From Hofstenia miamia (Eukaryota; Xenacoelomorpha; Acoela), in contig SCFE01000045.1 of assembly GCA_004352715.1 (NCBI GenBank), positions 1,820,439 through 1,884,438 of the forward strand: a DNA stretch of 64,000 bases, given 5' to 3'. The notes below the pieces were generated by a model. It made no database searches. It was not told the DNA's origin and worked only from the letters and a program-made list of their open reading frames with translations. A program made the translations under genes and the position numbers. Of this stretch, positions 1-10,874 are shown piece after piece. Within the stretch, counting starts at the first letter, position 1. Each line of letters opens with the position of its first letter.

Positions 1-769
1 TTGTAAAATATTTTTGTGGATTCCACAAAACTTTAGAAGAGAATTGTTTAACTTGTTAATTATTTTTGTGGATTCCACAAAATATTTGAAATTTTTTGAA
101 ACTAAAATATTAATAATAAAAATGGAAAATGTGATTTATTCCATTTTTATGTGACTCTATGTTGTTTAGAAATTGAAAATTATTGTTGTTTTTCAATTGT
201 AAATTTTATTTGGTCATCTATTGTACTTAATTTTGTTAATACCAATTCTGCATCTTAGTATTTTTTCTAGAGGTCTATGTTTCTTTCATAAAAATGAAAT
301 CTGCTATTAAATGAATATAATTTTCTTTTGAAAAGAGAAAAGTACGCTATAGATATAATAAATCAAATATAATAAAAATAAGTTATATAAAGAATGCTTA
401 GTATTTTTGTATATAACACAAAAGCTTGGTCAACATCTGGAATTAAAATGAACGATAAAAATATCCAATGTTATTAATAAAATTAAATGCACCTTGGTGA
501 AGACTATATTGGGTATAGTAGTTGATAATTAAGAAGTAAAAAAGATCATGAATCAAAATTAATAATGTCAGTTCTACTAAAAATGTGAATTAAATTGGCA
601 AAATTTTAAAATTACCCCCCCAAGCATTTAAAAATAATCAAAAGTCTGTGTATAAAATCACTGCAACCAAGTTCTAAAACCAGTGATGATTACATCTAAA
701 AGCGTAAATTACCCATAATGTTGTCTATAAAATAGTATATTGTTTATTTTGAGGTAATTTTTTGTAAAG
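1..769. other. AT-rich non-coding stretch with two copies of a 19-nt palindrome
   Basis: No coding region is supported here. The only structure is a 19-nt near-perfect palindrome (arms TTTTGTGGA and TCCACAAAA around one T) at 12-30 and again at 64-82. It could be the edge of a repeat or a short hairpin; nothing decides this. Confidence 0.5.
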
Positions 770-1280
770 TGACGATTCTCAAGTCGACAGGATTTAGAAA
801 ACGTAAACGGGAATTCCATATATTCATCATCATCTAATGAAATGCTATCAAATTTAAAAAAACCCTACTTTTCTATTTGAATATTTGCTGCCCAGAAAAT
901 TATATTCTCTCATTCGAATATTAAAAAAACTCAATGTTTCAAAGCCATGGATTGATTCTAAATGCATTGATTTAATCGAACAAAAGAAATCGAAGTTGAA
1001 AAATTACATCAATTCTCAAACAAAGGAAAATCATAATGCTTATGAAACAGCACCACATTTATGCAATGTGACTATAGAGAGAAACCAAGTAATAGTTATT
1101 CACGTTCTCAATATCGAAATCTTTCATTCCAAAAAAAATCAATAATAAAGATAAATCTATTACAAATATAAAAAGAAATCTGAAATGCTTTCAATGAATT
1201 TTTTTCAATCTAGTAAACTATAACGGTATAAATGCAATTCCACCCTTTTTCTCTTTTCATTTTGCAACTAAATAACATCA
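770..1280 (+). pseudogene. LINE fragment: endonuclease-RT linker region
   Basis: A decayed piece of a non-LTR retrotransposon pol gene. The readable peptide at 885-1145 contains the linker signature KPWIDSKCIDLIEQKKSKL, the basic stretch that follows the endonuclease and precedes the reverse transcriptase in such elements. The same stretch recurs with substitutions at 4,860-5,360, including the lead-in AATTCCAYATATTCATCAT, so both are copies of one family. Homology with that copy stops near 1,280. No RT follows here, so the fragment is truncated at both ends. Confidence 0.6.
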
Positions 1281-1379
1281 GCAACAACATATATTTAAAT
1301 CCCAATGTACACATGCTTATTTTAAGTTTACAGAGCATAAATAAAGCATCTTTCTTCATATGAGTATTATTATCACGGT

Positions 1380-2470
1380 AATTGTTTTGTTTCTTGGTTA
1401 CATTTGCAAATTATATATAAATTAATAGAGATCTTTTACTTATTGTTCTTGTGTTATACATCTTATTCTATCATGATTGCAATTTTTCCTACATTCATGC
1501 TTTTCAACTTCTTAAATAATGTATTTTTTTCACTTTTTGTACTGTAGCTCAATTTGTTCCACAGTGATATTGAGCAATTTAAGAATCCGTTCAGTAATTT
1601 TCTACTGGACTTTATTTTTCCAAATGTAATTGTTTTTAGATTTAAATGATTAGAAATACTCGATTTTCTTTTCCTAAATATCGATGAACATCTAATATTT
1701 TGAAAAGCTTCTAATGATTTCAGATTGTGGTTACAAATTAATTTTTTTTGCTACTAATGCTTATTCCCCAGTTTAATACTTTCTCTAATTTCGATTTTTC
1801 TTTTTTCTTAAAGTTAGTTAAAATAGGATAGAACAAATGTTTGAAAGAGTATTGCCCTCCATACTATTGGTATGAACTTTCCAATTTTTTGAATTGATAT
1901 AATACTATACGCCATTTTCTTTATAATATTACTCAACCGTCTTCAAAATTCAATTTATTATCAATTACTACCCCCAAATTTTTCATTTTTGGGGATTCCT
2001 GAATGACGTTGTTACATATCTTAATGCTTTCTAATGTTTATTAATTTCTTCTATTATTAATTACCATTGATATAGTTTTTTCAATATTTAGTTTTAACAA
2101 ATTACTATTAAAGAATTATTGCAATTTTTCTACATTTTCTCGTAAGGGTAAAATATCATTTCAATAAATGAGAGTATCATCTGTAAATTGTACAAGATTA
2201 CTATTAATGTGCTGATCCATATCATTTACATATAACTTCAATAGTAATGGATCCAATAGTCATCTTTGCGGTACTTCATGGTTTAGTTCTAATGAATTTT
2301 ATATTTATTCTTTGAGTTTCACATACTGGTATCTATTTCATAAATAGCTATTTAATATTTCTATTAATGAATTACTATTATTATAAATCGGCTTTAACTT
2401 TACGAATAGAATAGAATGGTTTAGTCAATTAAAAGCCTTTGAAATATCCAATAATGCTATATATATATAT
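1380..2470 (-). pseudogene. LINE reverse transcriptase, C-terminal half, degenerate
   Basis: Read on the minus strand, frames joined across shifts give RT landmarks in order. First is a motif like LDISKAF..NHSIL near 2,400-2,460, then a VPQ..LLDPLLLKLYVNDM segment near 2,210-2,290, then the catalytic region FTDDTLIY (the usual F/YADD box) near 2,160-2,200. Thumb and C-terminal sequence follow (LKLNIEKT, NLGVVIDNKLNF, LEKVLNWGISI) down to about 1,400. Stops and frameshifts are frequent. It probably belongs to the same element as the N-terminal half at 3,300-4,700, the two being separated by a plus-strand LINE fragment. Confidence 0.65.
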
Positions 2471-3300
2471 TTCCATTCCTAATTTTGATCTCCAAGCTTT
2501 AATCAATCAATCATAAAATATTATATGAGAAACTTAAGCATCTAGGCATTCATAATAATAGTGTACGTTCCATCACAAATTATTTTAATAACCGAATTGA
2601 ACGGATTAAAATAAATAAATTATTTTCAAGTTGGCTTCTAATGAAAAATGGTATACCACAGGGAACTATTTTAGCCCCCTACTATTTAATATTTATATAA
2701 ATAATATGAAAGATCATACTAAGACCCATCTTATCCAATATGCTGATGATACCTGTGTATTTTGTGATGATAAGGCAATAAATCAAATTGAGTTGAGATG
2801 TCAATCTTTATGCAATTACTTTTCAGTGCTTAAATTACGAATTAATCCTAAAAAACTGAATTTTGGTTACTTAGTTCTCATAATGCTGAAAAAAATTATC
2901 CAAACAATTTCTGATAGCAAAAAATGCCAAAATTCCCGACGCTTCATCTTTTAAAAAATTAGGGGTTACATTTAACTCAAAAGTTGTTATTTAATGAACA
3001 TGTTAAATCACTACAAAGAAAATTGCGATTGCTATACAAACCATAAGCCATGTTTTAGACCAGCTATCATAAAATTAAATTATACATATTCTCTATTCAT
3101 TGGTAATTAGCCATTTTAATAATAGTAGTATTTTTTTCAAACATACGGGAAGAACAAATTAAAAACCTTGAAATTCAATATAAATGGGCCATTAATGTTG
3201 TAAAAGAAATTCTAGTGTTTTGAAAAGATGCATTTATAAATCAATCCTAAGCCCTAAACAGTTAATTCAAATAAATTTTATAAAATTGTTAATTTTCTGC
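2470..3300 (+). pseudogene. LINE reverse transcriptase fragment (same family as 9.7-10.9 kb)
   Basis: Plus-strand RT pseudogene. From about 2,500 the sequence reads INHKILYEKLKHLG, then NGIPQGTIL (RT motif before the catalytic box), then IQYADDTCVF at about 2,735-2,765 with an intact YADD. It continues through thumb sequence (LCNYFSVLKLRINPKK) to FYKIVK near 3,285. The peptide is very close to the minus-strand copy at 9,945-10,846, but has frameshifts and small deletions. It lacks the 5' pol region and the 3' tail, and sits exactly between the two minus-strand halves of another LINE. Confidence 0.7.
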
Positions 3301-4700
3301 AAGATCTTTTCTTCCTTTCTTATATATTGATGTAACTTTAGCAATTTTTCGATAATGAGGATAAGTTGATTCTGCTAAACATTGATTAAATAAGTCACAC
3401 AGAGGTCTCAATGAAATACTTATAGCAACTTTCAACAACTGGAGAGAAAATTCACAATGACCTTTCGCATTGTGTTATGATAGGAATGCTTAAACTTTGT
3501 ATTTAGATTGTCATTCATTCCTGAGTTCACAAATCTTTCACTTAAAATATTACTGTTTCTTTGTCATTTGTAATAAATTCACCATTATCATTTACTATAT
3601 AAGGAATTTCATTTTCTTCTTTAAAATTTAAAAATTCGAAATAAATGACAATTTCTGTTTCACAGAATTTTTTTATTAAAAGACTTTTGTAAAAATGCTT
3701 GTAGAATTGCATTTTGTTAAGGCTTTACTTCTTAATGTTTTATAAATGTCATAGTTGACTTGCGTTGTATTTTGACAAAATTTTGCGTAGTCCTTATGCT
3801 TTTTTTAATGCATTCTTTTGTTTCTTTAAAAATCCATGTCTTCCACGTTTTATTGTCATTCTTTATATTGTGTTTTTTTGAATCTTTGTAATTGAATAAA
3901 GCTTATGATAAATACTTTTTAAATTATCGATTATAAACATCATTTTTTGGTTTACTATTGTATCAAAGTAATAAAATTAATAAAATCATTCCAGTTTAAG
4001 TTCATCAATTCCTTCAAAAAAATATTGTTATTAAAGAATTTCTTTGAATAAAATCTGTTAGTGTAATATATCAGTGAATCTGTTTAAGAATTTATATTTC
4101 TAAATATAGCAAATGTCAGCAAGTGGTTTGATATGAAAAAATCTGTAGCACAAACTTCATATGTATTAATAATTGAAATGTCAGTAATGATATAATGCAT
4201 CAAAAAGGTTTACTAAGTTGATATGCGCCTATATAATTTTATTTAGAACTTCCATATTGAAGAAATCAATTAATTACTGTTCTTTTTTTTTCAATTTCAC
4301 GTAAGTAATTTTGGCTATAATCACCCATAATAATAATAATTAGGTCTGTTGTTTAATTTGCAATGCAATTTTATTGTATGATTTTTCTTCGAAAGCTTGA
4401 AATGATTGTTTCTTACTACAATCAAATACCAGATTACGCAAATATTAAATTGAATCCACAAGCTATAAAATTGAGAATCTGCTTTAGAAATATCATCTCT
4501 GATTATTGGTTTGAATTTGCGTGGTATATTTAGCAGAAAACCAAGACATCTGATTCATTTTTGAATTTTCTATTGCACTGAGTTGCAATACGAATATAAT
4601 GATAATTGAAGCTAAAATTTAAATCTTCCAATGATAACGAAAAAAGTAAGCTTAACAATTTTCTTAATACCTTCACTAATTCGCTAATAAATAAAACAAT
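3300..4700 (-). pseudogene. LINE endonuclease and N-terminal RT, degenerate
   Basis: On the minus strand the readable segments run in pol order. An endonuclease piece with IIIMGDYSQNYL is near 4,290-4,350 (compare IMGDYNQNYL in the 7.4-12.4 kb element). MHYIITDISIINTYEV is near 4,150-4,200, where that element has DYIIYDASEISNYE. The linker (KTWKTWIFKETKECIKKS) is near 3,800-3,860. The RT fingers (ISLRPLCDLFNQCLAES, then KIAKVTSIYKKG) are near 3,310-3,440. Numerous stops and shifts are present. The break at 3,300 falls before the RT palm, whose remainder is probably the segment at 1,380-2,470. Confidence 0.65.
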
Positions 4701-4859
4701 TCCTTTTGAATCCCTGCTAATAATCTAACACTTATTGACTATTTCCTGATATCAGAAAATGCTTTGTCTTATATTATTTTCCTTTTGAATTTCCATACTC
4801 AGATCACTGTCATATTCACATATTCAAATATACTAAAAGTAGGTAAACCCACTAAATCT

Positions 4860-5957
4860 TGGAAAAGAAAACAAGAAAGTCAACAGGAAGTGCTGAAAAA
4901 CTTCAACGGCATTAAGAAAGCAAAAACTGGAATTCCACATATTCATCATTAAGCACTTAAGTTTTTGTAAAATTTGATAGCATTTCATTTACTTTTTTAT
5001 TTGAATATATGTTGCTCAGAAAAATATATTCTTTCATTCGAATATTTAAAAAAACTCCAAATGTTTCAAAACCATGAATTGATTCCAAATGTATTGATGT
5101 AATCTAATAAAAGAAACAGAAGTGAAAAAATTACATCATTTTTCAAACAAAAAAAAATAGCAATTTGTTAGATAGAGAAAGAATGAAAACTGAAAAAATA
5201 GAAATATATACTATAAAGGTAAATTACAAATAAAAAAGAAATCTGCATGATTTCAATGAAGTTTTTCTAAATTTAGGAAGCTAACGGTATGAATGTACTT
5301 TTTCTCTTAATTAATCTAAATCAACTCCACCCTCTTTCTAATTTCGTGTTTCAACTAAATATGAAATCATGAAGTCGATACATTGCTTAAAAAATTCCAG
5401 CGGACCCTTTCTAATACTACTAATAGCTGAACCAAAATGTTACATTTTAAGTACATACACAAGAAATTCCTTTTTTCCAGACGAATTAAAATTGGCAAAT
5501 ATAACGCCACTATTTAAAAAAGACGATCCCAAAGAAATGCTTAAATTATAGGCCCATTTCAATCACCTCTCCAATCAGCAAAGTATTTGAACGAATTATT
5601 TTTAATCAAATGAATGAGCATATTTGCAAACATGATCTTTACTCCAAAACACAACATGGTTTTCGTAAAGGTATTTCTACCAGCGAGGCTTTAATACACA
5701 CTTTTGAAAAATTTAGAAAAACGATAGATGATAATAAATACTCAGCAATTGCTTGCTTAGACCTCTCGAAAGCATTCGATTTGATTGATCATAGTATGTT
5801 ACTACAAAATATTAAATATCTAGGTTTTTCTATAGACAGTGTAGGTCTCATTTCTAGTTATTTGTATAATCGTATGCAACGAGTAAAGCTTAATAATTTT
5901 TTTCAAATTGAAGTCCCGCAGGGAACGATTTTGGGTCCCTTACCCAATATACAATAA
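4860..5957 (+). pseudogene. LINE linker plus RT fingers and palm, truncated
   Basis: Linker homologous to 770-1,280 is followed by RT. A peptide ending ANITPLFKKDDPKEMLK reaches 5,551. After a frameshift comes NYRPISITSPISKVFERI, then QHGFRKGISTSEAL (RT motif 2), CLDLSKAFDLIDHSML (motif A with the catalytic Asp) and VPQGTILGPL (before the YADD box). The reading stops at 5,957, just before the YADD segment, where the sequence changes abruptly into a short tandem repeat. It is a good reference for the RT segment missing from other copies in this window. Confidence 0.7.
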
Positions 5958-5984
5958 AAAATTTAGAAAACGTTTTAAAATGGT

Positions 5985-6105
5985 ATAGCAGACGTTTAGA
6001 AATGGCATCTATGTCAGTTGTAGAAGACGTTTAGAAATGGTTTAGAAGACGTTTAGATGTTTAGAAATCGCTTAGAAGACGTTTACAAAACATTTAGTAG
6101 ACTTA
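5985..6105 (+). repeat. Degenerate tandem repeat, core AGAAGACGTTTAGAAATGG
   Basis: Four spaced occurrences of a core close to AGACGTTTAGAAAT (about 5,990, 6,024, 6,047 and 6,077), at irregular distances of roughly 20-35 nt with small variations. They lie immediately downstream of the broken RT at 5,957. It may be a satellite fragment or the tail of the LINE copy. Confidence 0.55.
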
Positions 6106-6109
6106 ATAA

Positions 6110-7414
6110 TTATATATTACCGCTAAAATATTTTTAAAATGTTTAATATTCTGCTATGAGCAGACAAAACTGCATAAGACAGCATAGAGCTTATTACGTA
6201 CAAGTAGTGGTTAGGAAAGCAATTATCAATGACAAACATTGTCATTGACTTTTCATTCCAACAGCAAATTCATAATCTAATAATTATAAAATTACCGCAC
6301 AATCAACAAAATGTCCTGGTTTATATTAATTGTAATAATTTTGCGTATATTATTTTAAATTGATTATTTCTATTCAAAATAAATTCAAAAACAATTTTTC
6401 GAAGCATGGTTAAAAAATATACTGTCAATAAATTTTGTTCTTGTTTCCAAGTAATATTCAATTAGTGCTAAAGTTTTGCATAAATTATTCTTATAATAAC
6501 TTAAATATTCACTTATTAAATATCTAGAGGGCACCGATTACACTGATTTAACTTGGGGAATTCGTCAAGCGAATTCTATAGCGCATGGGCGTTTAGAAGC
6601 GACTATCATTTGTTTATGAGTTTATGAGAGTAGTGTCTCATAAGTTTTGCTTTTCTTTGTTGAAAAGGCTTTTACGTCGAAAATAGTTGCAGTAATCTAA
6701 GGAGGGTTATTTTCACGAATTTATACTGTGTCATTAAGTATGCATGCCGTGCAATGATACTAACAACTATAAAAATGATAAAGCTTTGCATCTAAAGAAT
6801 GTAATTTACATGTGTCTGCTATACTGCTCGAGGCGACTAATTGAACAAATTTGCAAATATTGCTCTGGGCTAGTTTACAATATATAAAGTATTTTCACTT
6901 TTGTAAAATTCATAATTTTGTAAAAAGTGCATACATCCCTCAATGCTTACATTTTAAGAATTCATTCAAAATCTGTAGGTAACCCATGCAAACTAATAAG
7001 CGTTATTAGGGTAAAAAAATGTGTATATGAATGTTTGAAGAATATATAAACTATTCAGAACCAAAGGAAAAGTAGTTCTGGCTGGTTTTGATTGATTATA
7101 AAGTGAAAGACAAAAAGGAATAAATTGATTTATGCGACGAGTAGTCGAACATTTTGGCTTTATTAGTCAACCATGGGATGTTCTATTAGGCATAATTTAG
7201 TGAAGAAGATGGTATGTATTTTGTAGAGCCTTTTTACTGCTGATGTCTTTATTTCTGCTTGAATTTGGCTCTTTAGAGATGCAATTTCTGAGAAATTGAC
7301 GTTAATATCATGTCATTTGAAACTTTTTAAGTAACGCATTTTTGAATTTCTATAGTAAAATTTGAATACATCTGAATGATGTCATTATATTCAGATGTTT
7401 CTAATTTCAGTAAC
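6110..7414. other. No gene recognised
   Basis: AT-rich sequence between two LINE copies. I see no reading frame with protein-like composition, no splice-bounded exon and no terminal inverted repeat here. Part may be the 5' untranslated region of the element that becomes recognisable from about 7,415. Confidence 0.4.
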
Positions 7415-7415
7415 A

Positions 7416-7946
7416 TTCAAGAATTTCTTAAATTCATTCACTGATCTAGAATATTATATAAATGGCTTAAATATTAACAGTCAAAACAAATTAGACTGTA
7501 ACGGTTTTATTGCAAAGATTAAGCAAAATTTCTTAACTTGAATTAAAGATGAGAAAAGACACTCTTCAAATAAGGAAAATTCAAATGAATTTAATATCAT
7601 CTCCCCTCAAAATGATAAGAAATATATGACCCCAAAACTCATAATTTCAAACAAAACTACAAAATAAAGATGGTTCTTNATTCAAGAATTTCTTAAATTC
7701 ATTCACTGATCTAGAATATTATATAAATGGCTTAAATATTAACAGTCAAAACAAATTAGACTGTAACGGTTTTATTGCAAAGATTAAGCAAAATTTCTTA
7801 ACTTGAATTAAAGATGAGAAAAGACACTCTTCAAATAAGGAAAATTCAAATGAATTTAATATCATCTCCCCTCAAAATGATAAGAAATATATGACCCCAA
7901 AACTCATAATTTCAAACAAAACACTAAAAAATAAAGATGGTTCTTT
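7416..7946. repeat. Near-identical direct repeat around a single N
   Basis: The segment 7,416-7,678 is repeated almost base for base at 7,681-7,946, with only small indels near the end (ACTACAAAAT versus ACACTAAAAAAT). The copies are separated by an N at 7,679 and one base. The first copy breaks the ORF1 lead-in. An unmerged overlap between two contigs explains this better than a biological duplication. Confidence 0.85.
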
Positions 7947-8523
7947 AAATGAAAAGGAATGCAAGAAAGTTATGAACAACATTAAGAAATCCATCAAAAA
8001 AATGGAAATGTCTCCTATTGATCAAGCAATTGTATCAAAAAATAATGATATTGTTCTTTTTTGCCAATCTGAAGAAAAGGCAGAAAAAACAATGGAGGAT
8101 TTGGGAAAAATAAAAGGCATTAATATAAAAATATCGAGTAAATTTTTGCCAAAGCTTAAGTTATCGAATATACCAATATATGAAGATATTGAAAATATTA
8201 ACAACTTCAAAGTCAAACTTTACGATTCTAATGCTATTCTCAAAAATGTTTGCACTGAGGAATTAACTGTTATTTTTTCAAACGTAAATAATCTCAAAAG
8301 ATGTAAAGACGTAATTATCAAAGTTTCACCTAAACTAAGAAATACAATGATAAACAACAAAATTCGATATGGTTTAGGTATCATACATATAAGTGATCAT
8401 CACTACATAAGAATGTGCAGTTCATGTGGAGGCTATGGTCATTCTACAAAGATTTGCAAATGTGGTGATATTTGTTGCATGTATTGTACAGAAAATCACA
8501 ATTACAAAAATTATACAAACTAA
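7891..8523 (+). CDS. LINE ORF1 (Gag-like, zinc-knuckle) fragment, 210 aa
   Basis: Probable nucleic-acid chaperone/RNA-binding protein of the non-LTR element. The C-terminal end (about residues 170-208) has closely spaced cysteines and histidines: CSSCGGYGHSTKICKCG, then CCMYCTENHNY. This matches the tandem CCHC-type knuckles of LINE ORF1 proteins (C-x2-C-x4-H-x4-C, then a degenerate second one). Residues about 20-150 are lysine-rich and could be the RRM-like domain common in ORF1, but I recognise no specific motif. The chosen ATG is only the first in frame; in-frame stops upstream suggest the real N-terminus is lost. Endonuclease sequence follows about 120 nt downstream. Confidence 0.7.
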   Translation: MTPKLIISNKTLKNKDGSLNEKECKKVMNNIKKSIKKMEMSPIDQAIVSKNNDIVLFCQSEEKAEKTMEDLGKIKGINIKISSKFLPKLKLSNIPIYEDIENINNFKVKLYDSNAILKNVCTEELTVIFSNVNNLKRCKDVIIKVSPKLRNTMINNKIRYGLGIIHISDHHYIRMCSSCGGYGHSTKICKCGDICCMYCTENHNYKNYTN

Positions 8524-8639
8524 GATACAAACAACATTCACAAATGCATTAATTTCTTAAGATCAAACATCAAAAACTCTCAAGTTAATAATGCTTTTAG
8601 TCCACACTGCCTAATGCACCAAATGTAAAAAATATTTTG

Positions 8640-9670
8640 ATTAAAAAAACTATATGAATAATAAATAATTCACGTTATCTTTCAATTAATGATTTAGAAA
8701 GCACATTATTACACTACAAACAAAGTCCTAAATACGTTAACATTAATTTTCAATTGATATAAATAAAAGTAATCAAAATTTTGAAAGGTTATGGATAGAA
8801 CTAAAAATAAAACAAGAAATAATTTTAGTCAATATTAGTTATTGTAATAGAAAACTAGAATTTATTAAATTTAAAAAAAATTTGCACGAAGAACTTTCCT
8901 TGGCTTACAATGAAAGAAAGAAGATCTTAATAATGGGAGATTACAACCAAAACTATTTAAATCAAAACGAATGTAATAATATTTAAGACCTAATAGATAT
9001 TTTTAACATGGACGTATTAAATAAAACGACACCAACTCACATAAGGAGTAGAACATCATCATTAATTGATTACATTATTTATGATGCTTCTGAAATATCG
9101 AATTATGAAACATTTGTCTTAGATGGTCGATTGTCTGATCATTTAATTACCTGCAGCATTTTTACCAAAAACGAAAGTAAATGTTTCTTGAAACAAAGCA
9201 ATAATATTTTTATTCATTCAACTAAGCATTATCAGAGAAACAATTTATCGATAGACTTGCTAAATCTAAACTCGACATGTTTCTATAACTTTCAATCAAT
9301 TGATGAAAAGTTAGAATTTATAACAAAGAGTCTGACTATGCTGTACGATAAACATCGTCCAATAACTAAAATTAAGAAATAAGATCAAACTACATTTGTA
9401 AGGTGGAAGATATGGATTTCAAAAGGAACTAAACAGTTAATTAAAGAAAAGCATAACCTTTATGCAAACTATTGTAAAAATAGATGCCCAGAAATGAGCT
9501 TAATGAATTTTTGACACGATCTTTTAAGGATGGAAAGAATGTAGCAAGAAAATAGCAGCTATACATCAATAAATTTATCAAAGAAAAAAAACAATGATAT
9601 CAAATGTCTAGTTAGTAATGAAGGAAAAATAATTGAAAAAGCATTGAAATTGCAAATATTATGAATGAAC
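8640..9670 (+). pseudogene. LINE endonuclease and linker, frameshifted
   Basis: Apurinic/apyrimidinic-type endonuclease of the 7.4-12.4 kb element, which would nick target DNA to prime reverse transcription. Joining frames gives RLWIELK near 8,790, KILIMGDYNQNYL near 8,920-8,960 (the GD-N box), then an open stretch 9,008-9,382 with TPTHIRSRTSSLIDYIIYD and GRLSDHLITCSIF (the SDH catalytic box). The linker WKIWISKGTKQLIKEKHNLY follows at about 9,400-9,460. Stops at several places, including 9,380, show it is not functional. The frame is cut at about 9,670 by the nested minus-strand LINE. Confidence 0.7.
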
Positions 9671-9671
9671 A

Positions 9672-10865
9672 CTTTAAGATAAGATAAGATAAGATATTCT
9701 ATATTTAGAGACTTTTATTTACAATTTCAGAAACTGATAAGTTCTCTAAATAGCGTCAATAATGTACAAAAATAATAAAAAAAGACATGAAATATATACA
9801 AGAAAAGCGTCATTTTAGGCTACGGATATTATAGTCTTGTAGTAGTAGTATAATCAGTATTATAAAATTTGTAGCCTACCCAAGCTTTTCCACAGATGAA
9901 CTTTTGCTTTAGAATTAATTCCTTAACACGTTTGCGAAAGTGTTTTACATTTTTAATACATTTGATCTCATGGAAAATTCATTCCATTGCCTTATTGCAT
10001 TATTTATAAAAGAATTTCGCTTTATTTTAGATTTATACTTGTTTACAGTAAATCTTTTTGTTCTTTCGTTGATCTTGTTCGAAAATTCTGGGATTTTTAT
10101 GCAATTATAGGGTGGAAGCAATTTTACAATTTTATAAAATTTAGTGGCGGTATTTATTTGAATTAACTGCTTAGGACTTGGGATTGATTTATAAATATAT
10201 TTTTTTAAAGCACTAGATCTTCGTTTACAAACATTAATGGCCCATTTATATTGAGTTTCGAGCTTTTTAATTAGTTCTTCGCGTATGTTTGAAAATAGAA
10301 TACTACTATAATTAAAGTGGCTAATTACCAATGAATGGAGAAGTTGTACAATTGCATTTTCTGGTAGTTGCCTTAGAACGTGGCCTATTGTTTTTATACC
10401 AATAGCAATTTTCTTTTGTAATGATTTAACATGTTCATTAAATAATAAATTTGAGTCAAAAGTAACCCCTAAATATTTAAAAGAAGTAACTTCGGGAATT
10501 TTGGTATTTTTTACTGTTAAAATTTTTTTAGGACGATTTTTTTCAAAATTATGAGGCTTAAGTAAACAAAATTCAGTTTTTTCGGCATTAATTCGTAATT
10601 TATGCATTGAAAAGTAATTGCATAATGATCGACAGGTTAACTCAATTTCATTTATTGCCTTATCATCAGATTTGTCTGCATAAAATACACAGGTATCATC
10701 TGCATATTGTATGAGATTGGTCTTGGTATGATACTTCATATCATTTATATAAATATTAAATAGTAGTGGGCCTAGAATAGTTCCCTGCGGTATACCATTT
10801 TTGATAGGAAGCCAATTCGAATAAACTTTATTGGCTTTTACACTTTGTGAAACTTGGTGAATTTC
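9672..10865 (-). mobile_element. 5'-truncated LINE inserted in antisense inside another LINE
   Basis: Minus-strand RT. From about 10,850 downward it reads SVKANKVYSNWLPIKNGIPQ and GTILGPLLFNIYINDM, then 264 open codons (10,739-9,945) beginning KYHTKTNLIQYADDTCVFY with an intact YADD box, followed by the thumb and C-terminal region. The reading continues with frame changes to about 9,830. The 3' end reads ...ATATCTTATCTTATC at 9,674-9,697, a (TTATC)n tail typical of LINE 3' ends. The host frame resumes at about 10,870. GAACACTTTAAGAT on one side and GAATTTCAAGATGA on the other may be a diverged target-site duplication. It is the best-preserved RT of its family here (compare 2,470-3,300). Confidence 0.75.
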
Positions 10866-10874
10866 AAGATGACA

